A stretch of DNA of 64,000 nucleotides from Marivita sp041725935 (GTDB lineage: Bacteria > Pseudomonadota > Alphaproteobacteria > Rhodobacterales > Rhodobacteraceae): the NCBI GenBank assembly GCA_041725935.1, contig JBGRQD010000008.1, forward strand, positions 62,001 through 126,000. The letters are read 5' to 3'. Shown here one piece after another: positions 41,737 to 50,828 of this stretch. The notes below the pieces were generated by a model. That model had not been told where the DNA came from. It made no database searches and saw nothing but the letters and a program-made list of their open reading frames with translations. The position numbers and the translations under genes are program-made. Numbering within the stretch: the stretch's first letter is position 1; each line of letters opens with the position of its first letter.

Positions 41737-44610
41737 ATGCGTGAAAACACACGCCTTGGCAGCCGTTTGCGCGCCGCCGTTTCGGGCGAGGTGATGGGCG
41801 ATGCCGCCACGCGCGGCCGTTATGCGACCGATGCCTCGATCTACCAGATGGTCCCCGAGGTCGTTGTCATCCCGCGCAGCGAAGACGATGTGCAGGCTGC
41901 AATGCAGGTGGCCCGCGAAGAAGAGGTGCCGATCCTGCCGCGGGGCGGTGCCACCTCGCAATGTGGTCAGACGGTGAACCGGGCCGTCGTGCTCGACAAC
42001 ACGCGGCACCTGAACAGCATTCTCGACATCGACACTGAAAACCTGACCGCGAGAGTGCAGCCCGGTCTCGTGCTGGACGAGCTCAATCGCGCACTTAAGC
42101 CGCATGGGCTCTGGTTTCCGGTTGATCCCTCAACCGCGTCGCGCTGCACATTGGGTGGGATGGCTGCAAACAATTCGTCCGGCGGGAAATCCCTGCGCTT
42201 TGGCATCATGCGCGACAATGTCCGCGCGATCTCGGCGATCCTGCCGGACGGCACCAAGGCGCGGTTCAACGGAGCCGCACCCGAACCGGGGGCTTATGCC
42301 GATCTGGTTGCAGACATGCGTGCGCTGGGAAATCGCGAGGCCGACGAGATCGACGCGCGCTTTCCCAAGGTGCAGCGCCGCGTGGGCGGCTACAATATCG
42401 ACGCGCTGGTCGGCGACGATGTGAATATGGCGCATCTGCTGGTCGGTTCCGAAGGCACCTTGGCCTATTTCACCGAGATCGAGCTGAGCCTTGCCCATCT
42501 GCCGGGCGAGAAGGTCACGGGCGTGTGCCATTTTCCGACCTTCTACGCCGCGATGGATGCCGCCCAGCATCTCGTCAAATTGAACCCGCAAGGGGTCGAG
42601 CTGATCGACGACACGATGATCGGGCTGGGCCGCGACATTCCCCTCTTCCGCAAGACCATAGAGGCCTTCGTCGAGGGTGACCCGGCGGCCCTCCTGCTGG
42701 TTGAGTTCGCCGAAGGCAGTGCAGACGGCAACGCGGCCAAGCTGGTCGAGCTGTCGCAGTTGATGGGCGATCTGGGTTTCACCTTTACCGGCACCGGACA
42801 GGCCTGGGGCGGCGTTGTGAACGTCACCGACACTGGCCTGCAAGGCGCAATCGCCGAATACCGCAAGTCAGGCCTTAATGTGATGATGTCGATGAAGGAG
42901 GCCGGCAAGCCGATTTCCTTTGTCGAGGATTGCGCCGTCGCGCTGCCGGATCTCGCAGAATATACCCAAGGGCTGACCGATATCTTTGCCCGCCACGGCA
43001 CCAAGGGCACATGGTATGCCCATGCCTCGGTCGGGTGCCTGCATGTGCGCCCGGTGCTGAACATGCGGCAAGACAAAGACGTCCAAACCATGCGCGCCAT
43101 CGCAGAAGAGGCGTTCGAACTGGTCAAGCACTACAAAGGCTCGCATTCCGGCGAACACGGCGACGGGATCGTGCGCTCCGAGTTTCATGAAAAGATGTTC
43201 GGCAAGCGCATCGTTTCGGCCTTCGAGGAGGTCAAGGCACGCTTCGATCCGCAGGGCGTGATGAACCCGGGCAAAATCGTGCATGCCCCTGCGATGGATG
43301 ACCGTCGGGTGTTTCGCTACGGCCCCAATTACGAAGTGCCGGAATTCGAGACTGCGCTCGATTGGTCCGCATGGCCGGGTGCTGCTGGAGGTTTTCAGGG
43401 CGCGGTCGAGATGTGCAACAACAACGGCGCCTGTCGCAAGCTCAAGGGGGGCGTCATGTGTCCGTCCTTCCGCGCCACGCGCAACGAACGCGATGCGACG
43501 CGCGGGCGCGCCAACACATTGCGTTTCGCCATCAGCGGCCAGATGCCCGGTGGTCTGACCTCGGATGCGATGGCTGACACGATGAAATTCTGCGTGTCGT
43601 GCAAGGGCTGTCGCCGCGAATGCCCCACCGGTGTCGACATGGCCCGCATGAAGATCGAGGTTCTGGCGGCGCGGCGGCGCGAAAACGGCCTTACAATGGC
43701 CGACAAGCTGGTCGGCTATCTGCCGCGCTACGCGCCGAACGCGGCCAGGATTGCGTGGCTGATGAACCTGCGCAATCGCATCGGACCTGTCCGCAAGCTG
43801 GCGGAAAAGATCACCGGCATCTCGCATCGCCGCGACCTGCCTATGTGGTCTGCGTCCCCGTTCCGTGATGACGAGGCGCAGGATGCGGATCCGCAGGTGC
43901 TGCTTTTCGCCGATGTCTTCAACCGCTATTTCGAGCCGGAGAACCTGCGCGCAGCGCTCCGTGTGTTGCGCGCAGCCGGGCTGCGCGTCGCGGTGGCGAA
44001 GGATGGCAGCGGGCGGGCGCTCGATTGCGGGCGCACATTGCTTGCCGTGGGCTGCGTCGACGAGGCGCGCGAGGAGGCCCGTCGCGTGATCGATGCAACA
44101 CGGGAAATGGTCGCGCGCGGCATTCCGGTCGTGGGTCTGGAGCCCTCCTCGATCCTGACATTCCGAGACGAATTCCTGGCGCTATGCCCAGGGCCCGAGG
44201 CCGACGCGCTGGCAGCTGCGACCCATACCTTTGAGGAGTTCCTCGCAACACGCGCCGATCTTCCAATGAAATCCTTGGACCAGCCGATCTATGTGCATGG
44301 CCATTGCCACCAGAAGGCGCAGGATGCGGTGACGCCGATGCTCGATCTGTTGAAGCGCATTCCAGGAACGGAGGTTACCTTGATCGAAAGCTCCTGCTGC
44401 GGCATGGCAGGGGCGTTCGGCTATGCGCCCGAGACCATCGACGTGTCGCTCAAGATGGCCAACCTTGACCTTTTCCCGGCGCTAGAAAACGCCCCGAAGG
44501 AGGCCATCATCGTCGCCGACGGCACCTCCTGCCGCCACCAGATCGCCGATGGCACGCCGCGCCGCGCGATCCATGTCGCGCGCTTGCTCGACATGGCCCT
44601 TTCCGAGTAG
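41737..44610 (+). CDS. Fused FAD/Fe-S 2-hydroxyacid dehydrogenase (GlcD-GlcF / YdiJ-like)
   Basis: 957 residues from ATG 41737 (GGAGGAGG upstream). The N-terminal half is an FAD-binding PCMH domain (VVVIPRSEDDVQAAMQVAREEEVPILPRGGATSQ-like start, FPVDPSTASRCTLGGMAANNSSG) plus the FAD-oxidase C domain ending GEHGDGIVRSEF. Then come two Fe-S motifs, one around residues 560-575 (CNNNGACRKLKGGVMCP) and C619-x2-C622-x2-C625-x3-C629-P. A CCG-type domain ends it (HGHCHQKA, ESSCCGMAGAFGY). Such fusions oxidise D-lactate, D-2-hydroxyglutarate or glycolate-like acids to 2-oxoacids and feed electrons to the respiratory chain. Confidence 0.92.
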   Translation: MRENTRLGSRLRAAVSGEVMGDAATRGRYATDASIYQMVPEVVVIPRSEDDVQAAMQVAREEEVPILPRGGATSQCGQTVNRAVVLDNTRHLNSILDIDTENLTARVQPGLVLDELNRALKPHGLWFPVDPSTASRCTLGGMAANNSSGGKSLRFGIMRDNVRAISAILPDGTKARFNGAAPEPGAYADLVADMRALGNREADEIDARFPKVQRRVGGYNIDALVGDDVNMAHLLVGSEGTLAYFTEIELSLAHLPGEKVTGVCHFPTFYAAMDAAQHLVKLNPQGVELIDDTMIGLGRDIPLFRKTIEAFVEGDPAALLLVEFAEGSADGNAAKLVELSQLMGDLGFTFTGTGQAWGGVVNVTDTGLQGAIAEYRKSGLNVMMSMKEAGKPISFVEDCAVALPDLAEYTQGLTDIFARHGTKGTWYAHASVGCLHVRPVLNMRQDKDVQTMRAIAEEAFELVKHYKGSHSGEHGDGIVRSEFHEKMFGKRIVSAFEEVKARFDPQGVMNPGKIVHAPAMDDRRVFRYGPNYEVPEFETALDWSAWPGAAGGFQGAVEMCNNNGACRKLKGGVMCPSFRATRNERDATRGRANTLRFAISGQMPGGLTSDAMADTMKFCVSCKGCRRECPTGVDMARMKIEVLAARRRENGLTMADKLVGYLPRYAPNAARIAWLMNLRNRIGPVRKLAEKITGISHRRDLPMWSASPFRDDEAQDADPQVLLFADVFNRYFEPENLRAALRVLRAAGLRVAVAKDGSGRALDCGRTLLAVGCVDEAREEARRVIDATREMVARGIPVVGLEPSSILTFRDEFLALCPGPEADALAAATHTFEEFLATRADLPMKSLDQPIYVHGHCHQKAQDAVTPMLDLLKRIPGTEVTLIESSCCGMAGAFGYAPETIDVSLKMANLDLFPALENAPKEAIIVADGTSCRHQIADGTPRRAIHVARLLDMALSE

Positions 44611-44619
44611 GAGGACAGT

Positions 44620-45303
44620 ATGCCTCTGACCGAGACCATTCACCGCCCTACCCTGCATGAAGAACTCGTGGAGCGACTGCGCAACCTCGTGATCGAGGAC
44701 GCGCTGAAACCAGGCGAGAAAGTGCCCGAGAAAGACCTTTGCGAAGCCTTCGGCGTGTCCCGAACGCCGCTGCGCGAGGCGCTCAAGGTGCTGGCTTCCG
44801 AAGGGTTGGTCGTGTTGCAGGCAAATCGCGGCGCGCGTGTCGCGACAGTGACGCGAGAGGAACTGGAAAAGACCTTCCCGATCATCGCTGTGCTGGAAGA
44901 GCTGGCTGGCGAACTGGCCTGCAAAAACCTGAGTGAGGCCGAGATCGACAAGATCGAAAAGCGCCATGCCGACATGGTCGAGGCTTATCGGGCCAGGGAT
45001 CGCAAAGCGTATTTCCAGGCCAACCAGGACATCCACAATGCTCTGATCGAGGGCGCTCGAAACGACATTCTTGAAACGCATCATCGCCTTCTTGCATCCC
45101 GCGTACGTCGGGCGCGCTTTATGGCCAACCTGTCGGATGACCGCTGGGCGCAGGCCATCCGGGAACACGAGCAGATGATGGACAAGCTGCGCGTCCGCGA
45201 TTCCGAGGGTCTCGGCCAATTGATGAAGACGCACATGATGAACAAATACGCGGCCCATATCAGGGCGCTCGAGCCGGTTTCGGGGGATACGGCAGAGGAC
45301 TGA
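44620..45303 (+). CDS. GntR/FadR-type regulator with FCD domain
   Basis: 227 residues. The N-terminal winged helix (LVERLRNLVIEDALKPGEKV, EKDLCEAFGVSRTPLREALKVLASEGLVVLQANRGARVA) is followed by an all-helical FCD ligand domain (EELAGELACKNLSEAEIDKIEKRHADMV ... HIHN-like DIHNALIEGARN, HEQMMDKLRVRD). FCD proteins usually bind carboxylic acids with a metal. It lies nine bases after the dehydrogenase and presumably controls both divergent arms through the palindrome at 41659-41674. AGGAGG precedes the ATG. Confidence 0.92.
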   Translation: MPLTETIHRPTLHEELVERLRNLVIEDALKPGEKVPEKDLCEAFGVSRTPLREALKVLASEGLVVLQANRGARVATVTREELEKTFPIIAVLEELAGELACKNLSEAEIDKIEKRHADMVEAYRARDRKAYFQANQDIHNALIEGARNDILETHHRLLASRVRRARFMANLSDDRWAQAIREHEQMMDKLRVRDSEGLGQLMKTHMMNKYAAHIRALEPVSGDTAED

Positions 45304-45367
45304 CCGCCAGCGCAGCACGAGGCCCACGAAAAGCACAAGATCCAGCATTCGGGAGGAATATCGGGAT

Positions 45368-46144
45368 ATGACCAGCGACATCTCGTCGGAGCGGCGGGGC
45401 ACGACCCTTTGGGTGACTTTCAATCGCCCTGAAGCGCGCAACGCCATGACCTTTGCCATGTACACCGAACTTGCCCGGCTTTGCGACGAGATGCCCACCG
45501 ACGGCTCTGTCCGCGCGATGGTCATTTCCGGCGCCGGCGGCAAGGCGTTTGCGGCGGGAACGGACATGACGCAATTCCGCGCCTTCGAGACGGCACAGGA
45601 CGCGCTGGACTACGAAGCCGAGATCGACCGCGTGCTGACAGCCGTTGACTGCTGCCCTGTCCCGACTGTGGCCGCGATCCACGGCGCCTGCACCGGCGGC
45701 GGCGCATCTATCGCAGCGGCCTGCGATATCCGCATCTCAAGCGAAGCGTTGAAATTCGGCTTCCCGATTGCCCGCACGCTTGGAAATTGCCTGAACGCCC
45801 GCAATCTGGCGCGGCTCAGCGAATTGATGGGCGCAGGACGCGTGCGTGAAATGATCTTCACGGCGCGATTGATGGGTGCTGACGAGGGCAAGGCGGCAGG
45901 TCTGATATCAGAGATCCTGCCGGAGGAAGATGCGCTGATGGCACGAGCCGAGGAACTGGCCGATCAACTCGCAGGCATGGCACCGCTCACGTTGCGGGCC
46001 ACCAAGGAAGCCATGCGCCGCAACCGTGCGAAGCTGGCCGTTGAAGACAGCGATCTGATCGCAATGTGCTACATGAGCCGCGATTTCAAACACGGGCTCG
46101 AATCCTTCCTCACCAAGACCAAGCCGGAATGGAGCGGGACATGA
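45368..46144 (+). CDS. Enoyl-CoA hydratase/isomerase family protein
   Basis: 258 residues with crotonase features: VTFNRPEARNAMTFAMY, the oxyanion-hole segments ISGAGGKAFAAGTDM and IHGACTGGGASIAAACDIRIS, and a C-terminal helix block MAPLTLRATKEAMRRN. The substrate is a CoA thioester, probably produced by the CoA-transferase encoded next. The stop overlaps the CaiB start (ATGA). Confidence 0.9.
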   Translation: MTSDISSERRGTTLWVTFNRPEARNAMTFAMYTELARLCDEMPTDGSVRAMVISGAGGKAFAAGTDMTQFRAFETAQDALDYEAEIDRVLTAVDCCPVPTVAAIHGACTGGGASIAAACDIRISSEALKFGFPIARTLGNCLNARNLARLSELMGAGRVREMIFTARLMGADEGKAAGLISEILPEEDALMARAEELADQLAGMAPLTLRATKEAMRRNRAKLAVEDSDLIAMCYMSRDFKHGLESFLTKTKPEWSGT

Positions 46145-47337
46145 ACAAGGGCCCCCTGACCGGAATGAAAGTCATCGAACTGGCCCATATCATGGCCGGT
46201 CCTGCCTGCGGAATGATGCTGGCGGACATGGGAGCCGATGTCATCAAGGTCGAGAAACCTGATGGCGATGACAGCCGCCGCTTTCTGCCCCCCGACATCG
46301 AAGGCGAAAGCGCCGCCTACATGATGATGAACCGCAACAAGCGCGGCATTGCTCTGAACCTCAAGGATCCGGACGCAGTCGAGGTCCTGCGCACGCTGCT
46401 GGACAGCGCGGATGTGGTGGTCGAGAATTACCGCCACGACACGATGGAACGGCTTGGTCTTGGATATGAGACGCTGCGCAAGAGCAATCCAAAGCTTGTC
46501 TATTGCGCCATCAGCGGCTTTGGCCGAACCGGGCCTTATGCCGAACGTGGCGGGTTCGATCTGATTGCGCAGGGCATGTCCGGTCTCATGTCGATCACGG
46601 GCGAAGGACCTGGTCGTCCTCCGGTCAAACCCGGCGCGCCGATTGCCGACATCACCGCTGGGTTCCTTGCCGCTCTGGGCTGCGTGGCGGCATATTCCAA
46701 CGCGCAGGCCACAGGTGAGGGCCAGATGGTCGATACCTCACTGTTCGAGGCGGGCATTTCCTTGACGTATTGGCAATCAGCGATCGCCTTTGCAACCGGC
46801 AAAGCACCTGGCGCGCTTGGATCAGCACATCCGCTGAACGCGCCGTATCAATCCTTCCGCACGCGCGACGGCTGGATCAATATCGGTGCAGCCAATCAAC
46901 GCAACTGGATGCGCTTGCTGGAGGTCATCGGGGCGGTTGAGCTTCAGGACGATCCACGTTTTGCCAGCAATGCAGACCGGATTGTCAACCTTGCCGAACT
47001 TGTGCCGATCCTTGAAGAACACCTACAAAAGCGCGACACGCAGGACTGGCTGCGCCTCATGGATGAGGCTGGCCTGCCAGCAGGGCCGGTGATGGACGTG
47101 TGCGAGATGCACCGGGACAAACAGGCATTGGCAAGGGAGATGATCGTCGAGACCGAGCATCCCATCGCAGGTCCGGTCAAGGCCATCGGGTTGCCGCTGA
47201 AATTCAGCAGAACTCCCGGAGCCGTCGCCCGCCCCGCCCCGACGCTTGGCCAGCACGGACGAGAAATACTGTCTGAATATGGGTTCTCAAGGGATCGCAT
47301 TGACGAATTGGAGCGATCTGGCGCAGTCGTTTCTTAG
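46141..47337 (+). CDS. CaiB/BaiF family (class III) CoA-transferase
   Basis: 398 residues. The start GPLTGMKVIELAHIMAGPACGMMLADMGADVIKVEKP is diagnostic, followed by RNKRGIALNLKDP, VENYRHDTMERLGLGYETL, YCAISGFGRTGPYAERGGFDLIAQGMSG and AGLPAGPVMDV near the end. It moves CoA between acyl-CoAs and free acids. With the enoyl-CoA hydratase it suggests that a transported hydroxyacid or its product is activated to CoA and hydrated or dehydrated. Final gene of the rightward arm. Confidence 0.93.
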   Translation: MNKGPLTGMKVIELAHIMAGPACGMMLADMGADVIKVEKPDGDDSRRFLPPDIEGESAAYMMMNRNKRGIALNLKDPDAVEVLRTLLDSADVVVENYRHDTMERLGLGYETLRKSNPKLVYCAISGFGRTGPYAERGGFDLIAQGMSGLMSITGEGPGRPPVKPGAPIADITAGFLAALGCVAAYSNAQATGEGQMVDTSLFEAGISLTYWQSAIAFATGKAPGALGSAHPLNAPYQSFRTRDGWINIGAANQRNWMRLLEVIGAVELQDDPRFASNADRIVNLAELVPILEEHLQKRDTQDWLRLMDEAGLPAGPVMDVCEMHRDKQALAREMIVETEHPIAGPVKAIGLPLKFSRTPGAVARPAPTLGQHGREILSEYGFSRDRIDELERSGAVVS

Positions 47338-47397
47338 GTGCTGGATCCCAAGGTTTGATGGAGCGCTTCTTTCACAGAAAAGGAAGGGTGCCTTATA

Positions 47398-47502
47398 GGA
47401 TACGTTCGTCACGGAAGCGCCTCGACAACGCCCGCCGTCAGAGCTGCTATACAGGGATCGCAAGCTTCGCTCGCGACGTTGAGCCGAGAGCTGGGGAACA
47501 AT
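47398..47502 (+). pseudogene. Relic of the N-terminus of an IS481-type transposase
   Basis: The plus strand reads G-Y-V-R-H-G-S-A-S-T-T-P-A-V-R-A-A-I-Q then G-S-Q-A-S-L-A-T-L-S-R-E-L-G, which matches the conserved start of IS481-family transposases (MGQVRHGS...AIQxSQASLATLSRELGINPKTV). The start codon is gone (TTATAGGATAC instead of ATGGGACAA) and similarity stops after about 33 codons. The same relic occurs at 62108-62229. Confidence 0.75.
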
Positions 47503-47541
47503 TTTGAACGGTCCCGACACAGATCGGGGGAGAGCCCTTTT

Positions 47542-48402
47542 TCATGCGGCTTGTCCTTTGGTTGAGGTCTCTGGCATCCGGAGCCCAAGGATACGCCGCG
47601 CCTCTTGCCAGGTTGCGACTGGGCGGCTGTTCTGTTCACAGATCTCGACCGTTCGGCGCACCAGCGCCGCGTTGCTTTGGGCCAGAGTGTCGCGGTCAAG
47701 GCGGACATTGTCCTCAAGACCCGTGCGCGCATGGCCTCCAGCGGCGATCGCCCATTTGTTGAGCGTCAGCTGGTTCGCCCCGATCCCGGCAGCGCACCAT
47801 GGCGCGTCCTCACCGAACAAGCGTTTCACTGTGTGGATGTAATAGTCGAACACGTCCCGGTCGACGGGCATCGCGTTTTTCACCCCCATCACGAACTGGA
47901 TATACGGCGTCCCGGCAAGCTGCCCTTTGTCCGCCATATCCTTGGCCTTTAGGATGTGGCTCAGATCGAAGGCTTCGATCTCGGGCTTGATGTCATGGGC
48001 CAGCATCTCGCCCGCCAGCCAATCCACCAGATCTGGCGGATTCTCGTAGACGCGGGTTGGAAAGTTGTTCGACCCTACCGAGAGAGATGCCATGTCGGGA
48101 CGCAACGGCAACATCCCACCGCGTGTCTGCCCGGCGCCGGAACGGCCTCCGGTCGAGAACTGGAGGATCATGCCGGTGCAATACTTTTCGATCCCGTCCC
48201 TGAGCGCCGCGAACTTGTCGGGATCCGAAGACGGGGTTTCGTCGTCATTGCGCACATGGGCGTGCACGATGGTGGCACCGGCTTCGAAGGCTTCGTGTGT
48301 CGACTCCACCTGTTCCGACACGGTGATCGGAACAGCCGGGTTGTTGGCCTTGGTCGGCAGGCTGCCGGTAATGGCGACGCAGATGATGCAGGGGTGTGTC
48401 AT
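47542..48402 (-). CDS. BKACE-family beta-keto acid cleavage enzyme (DUF849)
   Basis: 286 residues. The fold is a zinc TIM barrel with H47-x-H49-x-R51 (TIVHAHVRNDD) and family blocks LQFSTGGRSGAG, LSVGSNNFPTRVYENPPDLV, WCAAGIGANQLTLNKWAIAAGGHARTGLEDNV. BKACEs react a beta-keto acid with acetyl-CoA to give acetoacetate and a CoA ester. Next to a beta-ketoadipate-type pathway the likely substrate is 3-oxoadipate, giving acetoacetate and succinyl-CoA. ATG 48402 is used; GTG 48408, overlapping the hydrolase stop (GTGA), is equally possible. Confidence 0.88.
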   Translation of the reverse strand: MTHPCIICVAITGSLPTKANNPAVPITVSEQVESTHEAFEAGATIVHAHVRNDDETPSSDPDKFAALRDGIEKYCTGMILQFSTGGRSGAGQTRGGMLPLRPDMASLSVGSNNFPTRVYENPPDLVDWLAGEMLAHDIKPEIEAFDLSHILKAKDMADKGQLAGTPYIQFVMGVKNAMPVDRDVFDYYIHTVKRLFGEDAPWCAAGIGANQLTLNKWAIAAGGHARTGLEDNVRLDRDTLAQSNAALVRRTVEICEQNSRPVATWQEARRILGLRMPETSTKGQAA

Positions 48403-48404
48403 GG

Positions 48405-49262
48405 TCACGCGGCCTTTGCTGCTGCGACGGGCATCCGCGCCAATGCGTCTACAAAGAACGGCCGGAAGCCGTCGGGATGCTCGCTCATCGGGAAGTGCCC
48501 TAGCTCGTCCATCACGGCGAGTGTCGCTCCCGGAATGGCATCTGCCGTACGTTTCGCGTCCTCGGGCGTACAGGTCAGGTCATAAGCGCCGACGATGATG
48601 TGAACCGGTGTCGCCCCTGTATCAATCGTCGGTAGTCGCGCAATCAAGCTGTCATCCTTGGTGTAAAAGCTCAGATCGCCACGAAACACGCCCGGACCGC
48701 TTTGCATGAACATCCAAAGGGTGTTCCAACGCTCGGCATTCGGCGCAAAGGGCGAAATATTCGCCGACACCAGTGCCGCCCCCATCTCTCCACCATGAGC
48801 GTCGGGACGGTGGAACCAGTCGATGTCGTACCAAGCGGGCTGGAAATCGGAAGCTTCGATGGCGATGAAACCGCTGAACTTGTGGCCATGCAGCGCCGCG
48901 AGTTGCAGCGCGATGCGCCCGCCCATCGAACACCCTGCCAGAATCGGTCGATCCAGACCCAGCCCGTCGATCACCGCCAGAACGGTCTCGATGTAGGCCT
49001 CGGTGGTCAGCAGGTATTCTTCGGTCTCGAAACCTTCGGGTGGTAGGGATTTGCCGTGCCACGGCATGTCAAAGGCGATCAGGCGGTTCGATGCGGTGAT
49101 CTCGGCATCGTTCAGCAGGTGACGCCATTGGCGCGTATCGGCCCCGGCGGTGTGCAGGCACAGCACCGGACGCCCCTGCCCGGCTTCTTCGAAATAAATG
49201 CGACGGGGTGCACCATCGACGGTGACAGTCAGGTAACGACCTGTGATCGGTTCAATGCTCAT
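48405..49262 (-). CDS. Alpha/beta hydrolase, candidate 3-oxoadipate enol-lactonase
   Basis: 285 residues with the nucleophile elbow AGCSMGGRIALQLA, the oxyanion segment PVLCLHTAGADTRQW, and a late GAYDLTCTPEDAKRTADAI ... ELGHFPMSEHPDG supplying the acid and His. Length and context (catA, catB, BKACE) fit a PcaD/CatD-like lactonase, but sequence alone cannot exclude another ester or C-C hydrolase. Start overlaps the upstream SCP2-like gene stop (ATGA); GAGG lies seven bases before. Confidence 0.8.
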   Translation of the reverse strand: MSIEPITGRYLTVTVDGAPRRIYFEEAGQGRPVLCLHTAGADTRQWRHLLNDAEITASNRLIAFDMPWHGKSLPPEGFETEEYLLTTEAYIETVLAVIDGLGLDRPILAGCSMGGRIALQLAALHGHKFSGFIAIEASDFQPAWYDIDWFHRPDAHGGEMGAALVSANISPFAPNAERWNTLWMFMQSGPGVFRGDLSFYTKDDSLIARLPTIDTGATPVHIIVGAYDLTCTPEDAKRTADAIPGATLAVMDELGHFPMSEHPDGFRPFFVDALARMPVAAAKAA

Positions 49263-49639
49263 ACTGCCGCCTCTTGTTTGGTGCGGGCAAGGCAAAGCAC
49301 CTCTTTGAAAAAGCGCAGGTTCTTGACGAGGCTCAGGATGTCCCCATCAATGCGGCCGCGCCCGATTTTCACCAGTCCAAACACGTCGTGAAAGCCCGGC
49401 TCGGGTCGTGGCTGCCAGAATTTCTCCAGCGCATCGGCATCCGTGCGCAGGGCAAAGCACCACGGTGTCTTGCGGCTTGGTCCTTCGGCAAGACTGACAA
49501 GGTGGCCTTTGTCGAAGGTCAGGTAATACTCATGGCGATCCACTTCGATCAGAACCGTTTCCGAAAACAGACGGCCAAGCCGCAACACATGCGGAGTGGA
49601 TTCGAGTTTGGATTGGATGTGCTTGAATGTGTCGATCAC
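49259..49639 (-). CDS. Small SCP2-like protein of unknown role in the aromatic operon
   Basis: 126 residues from GTG 49639, chosen because GGAGG lies five bases upstream and longer starts lack support. No signal peptide. The layout (IQSKLESTPHVLRLGRLFSETVLIEVDRHEYYLTFDKGHLVSLAEG, FALRTDADALEKFWQ, GRGRIDGDILSLVKNLRFFKEVL) recalls SCP2 sterol-carrier-fold proteins, which bind hydrophobic acids or CoA esters. It is not muconolactone isomerase (CatC) by sequence, although CatC is the missing enzyme here. First gene of the operon with the hydrolase and BKACE. Confidence 0.6.
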   Translation of the reverse strand: MIDTFKHIQSKLESTPHVLRLGRLFSETVLIEVDRHEYYLTFDKGHLVSLAEGPSRKTPWCFALRTDADALEKFWQPRPEPGFHDVFGLVKIGRGRIDGDILSLVKNLRFFKEVLCLARTKQEAAV

Positions 49640-49714
49640 ACGGGCCTCCCCTGCGTTGCTGTGATATCTCCTTGCTGCCATGGGCGGGCGAGCTTGGGCT
49701 ATGCCACCTTGGGT

Positions 49715-49749
49715 ATGAGGCAATACTCTTGGCGCGATGAGGCATTACT
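49715..49749. promoter_or_regulatory. 13-bp direct repeats 22 bp apart, candidate LysR operator
   Basis: ATGAGGCAATACT (49715-49727) and ATGAGGCATTACT (49737-49749) differ at one base and start 22 bases apart, about two helical turns. The first also overlaps GTAT-N6-ATAC (49713-49726). They lie in the 288-base region between the leftward SCP2-like operon and rightward catA, with a LysR gene just past catA. Confidence 0.6.
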
Positions 49750-49927
49750 GACCGCACCCGGCCCTCGTGTTTTACAGTCAAAGCCCGAGGAAGAGCGAAT
49801 ATGGTATCACCCGATACCGCCCGAGGCATTGGGCTGAGCGACAGTTTCGAGGAAGTCTGGTGGTCGATGAGGGACGGTGGAGCGCCCCTTACAAAAACCA
49901 CAGACTGCCAGGAGGAGGAATTAACCC

Positions 49928-50803
49928 ATGGGCATCGTCAACCAAGACAACATCACCGACGTCGTGATCGAGAGCCTCGGCAAGCACGGTGACATCACCA
50001 ACCGCGAGCGCGAAATCGCAACCGGCCTGATCACGCATCTGCACGCCTTCATCAAAGACGTGAAACTCCAGCACAGCGAATTTCTGGCCGCCTGCGACTA
50101 CCTCGCCCGCGCCGGCAAGCTCTGCAATGAAAACCGCCAGGAGTTCATCCTGCTTGGAGACATTCTCGGCGTCGAGGTTCTGGTCGACATGATGACCAAC
50201 CCGATCGAAGGCAACGAGAGCGAATCCACCGTGCTTGGCCCGTTCTACCGCGAGAACCCGCCGGTTCTGCCCAAGGGCGCCTCGACCATTCAAAAGCACT
50301 ACGACAACGAAGAAACCGCGTATTTCGAAGGCTACATCAAGGACGAGCACGGCAACGGCATCGCCGGTGTGACACTGGATGTTTGGGAAGACGCGCCGAA
50401 CGGCATCTACGAGAACCTCGATCCCGACCAGCCTGAATACAACCTGCGCGGTCGGTTCGAAACTGACGAGAACGGCCACTATGCCTTTGTCGCCGTGCGC
50501 CCCGTGCCCTACCCGATCCCCGACGATGAAACCGCCGGTGAGCTGCTGCGCTTTATGGGTCACCACCCGAACCGCCCAGGCCACATGCACTTCATTATCT
50601 CGAAGGACGGCTACCGTCCGCTGATCAGCCAGATCTACGACGCCGACAGCGCATGGCTTGAACATGACAGCGTGTTCGCCGTCAAGGAAAGCCTGATCGG
50701 CAAATTCAAACCGGCAGCCGCCGATCTGGGCACCGACCTGCATTTCGAATTCGACTTCACACTCAAGGCACAAGCCGCAGTTCAGGCTGTCGCCGCCGAG
50801 TGA
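49928..50803 (+). CDS. catA: Intradiol ring-cleavage dioxygenase (catechol 1,2-dioxygenase; hydroxyquinol type possible)
   Basis: 291 residues. An N-terminal helical dimerisation domain (RQEFILLGDILGVEVLVDMM) precedes the catalytic beta-sandwich. The Fe(III) ligands are visible as Tyr161 (NGIYEN), Tyr195 (VPYPIP), His219 and His221 (RPGHMHF), with NLRGRF between them. It opens catechol between the hydroxyls to cis,cis-muconate. catB in the same module favours catechol over hydroxyquinol, but both subfamilies share these features. GGAGG lies nine bases before the ATG. A strong terminator follows. Confidence 0.9.
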   Translation: MGIVNQDNITDVVIESLGKHGDITNREREIATGLITHLHAFIKDVKLQHSEFLAACDYLARAGKLCNENRQEFILLGDILGVEVLVDMMTNPIEGNESESTVLGPFYRENPPVLPKGASTIQKHYDNEETAYFEGYIKDEHGNGIAGVTLDVWEDAPNGIYENLDPDQPEYNLRGRFETDENGHYAFVAVRPVPYPIPDDETAGELLRFMGHHPNRPGHMHFIISKDGYRPLISQIYDADSAWLEHDSVFAVKESLIGKFKPAAADLGTDLHFEFDFTLKAQAAVQAVAAE

Positions 50804-50828
50804 CCCTCTACGACCTCCCTGTTGACTG

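Noticed and set aside
42868..43827. Long leftward frame opposite the fused dehydrogenase
   Set aside because: Antisense shadow of a gene with intact FAD and Fe-S motifs on the plus strand.
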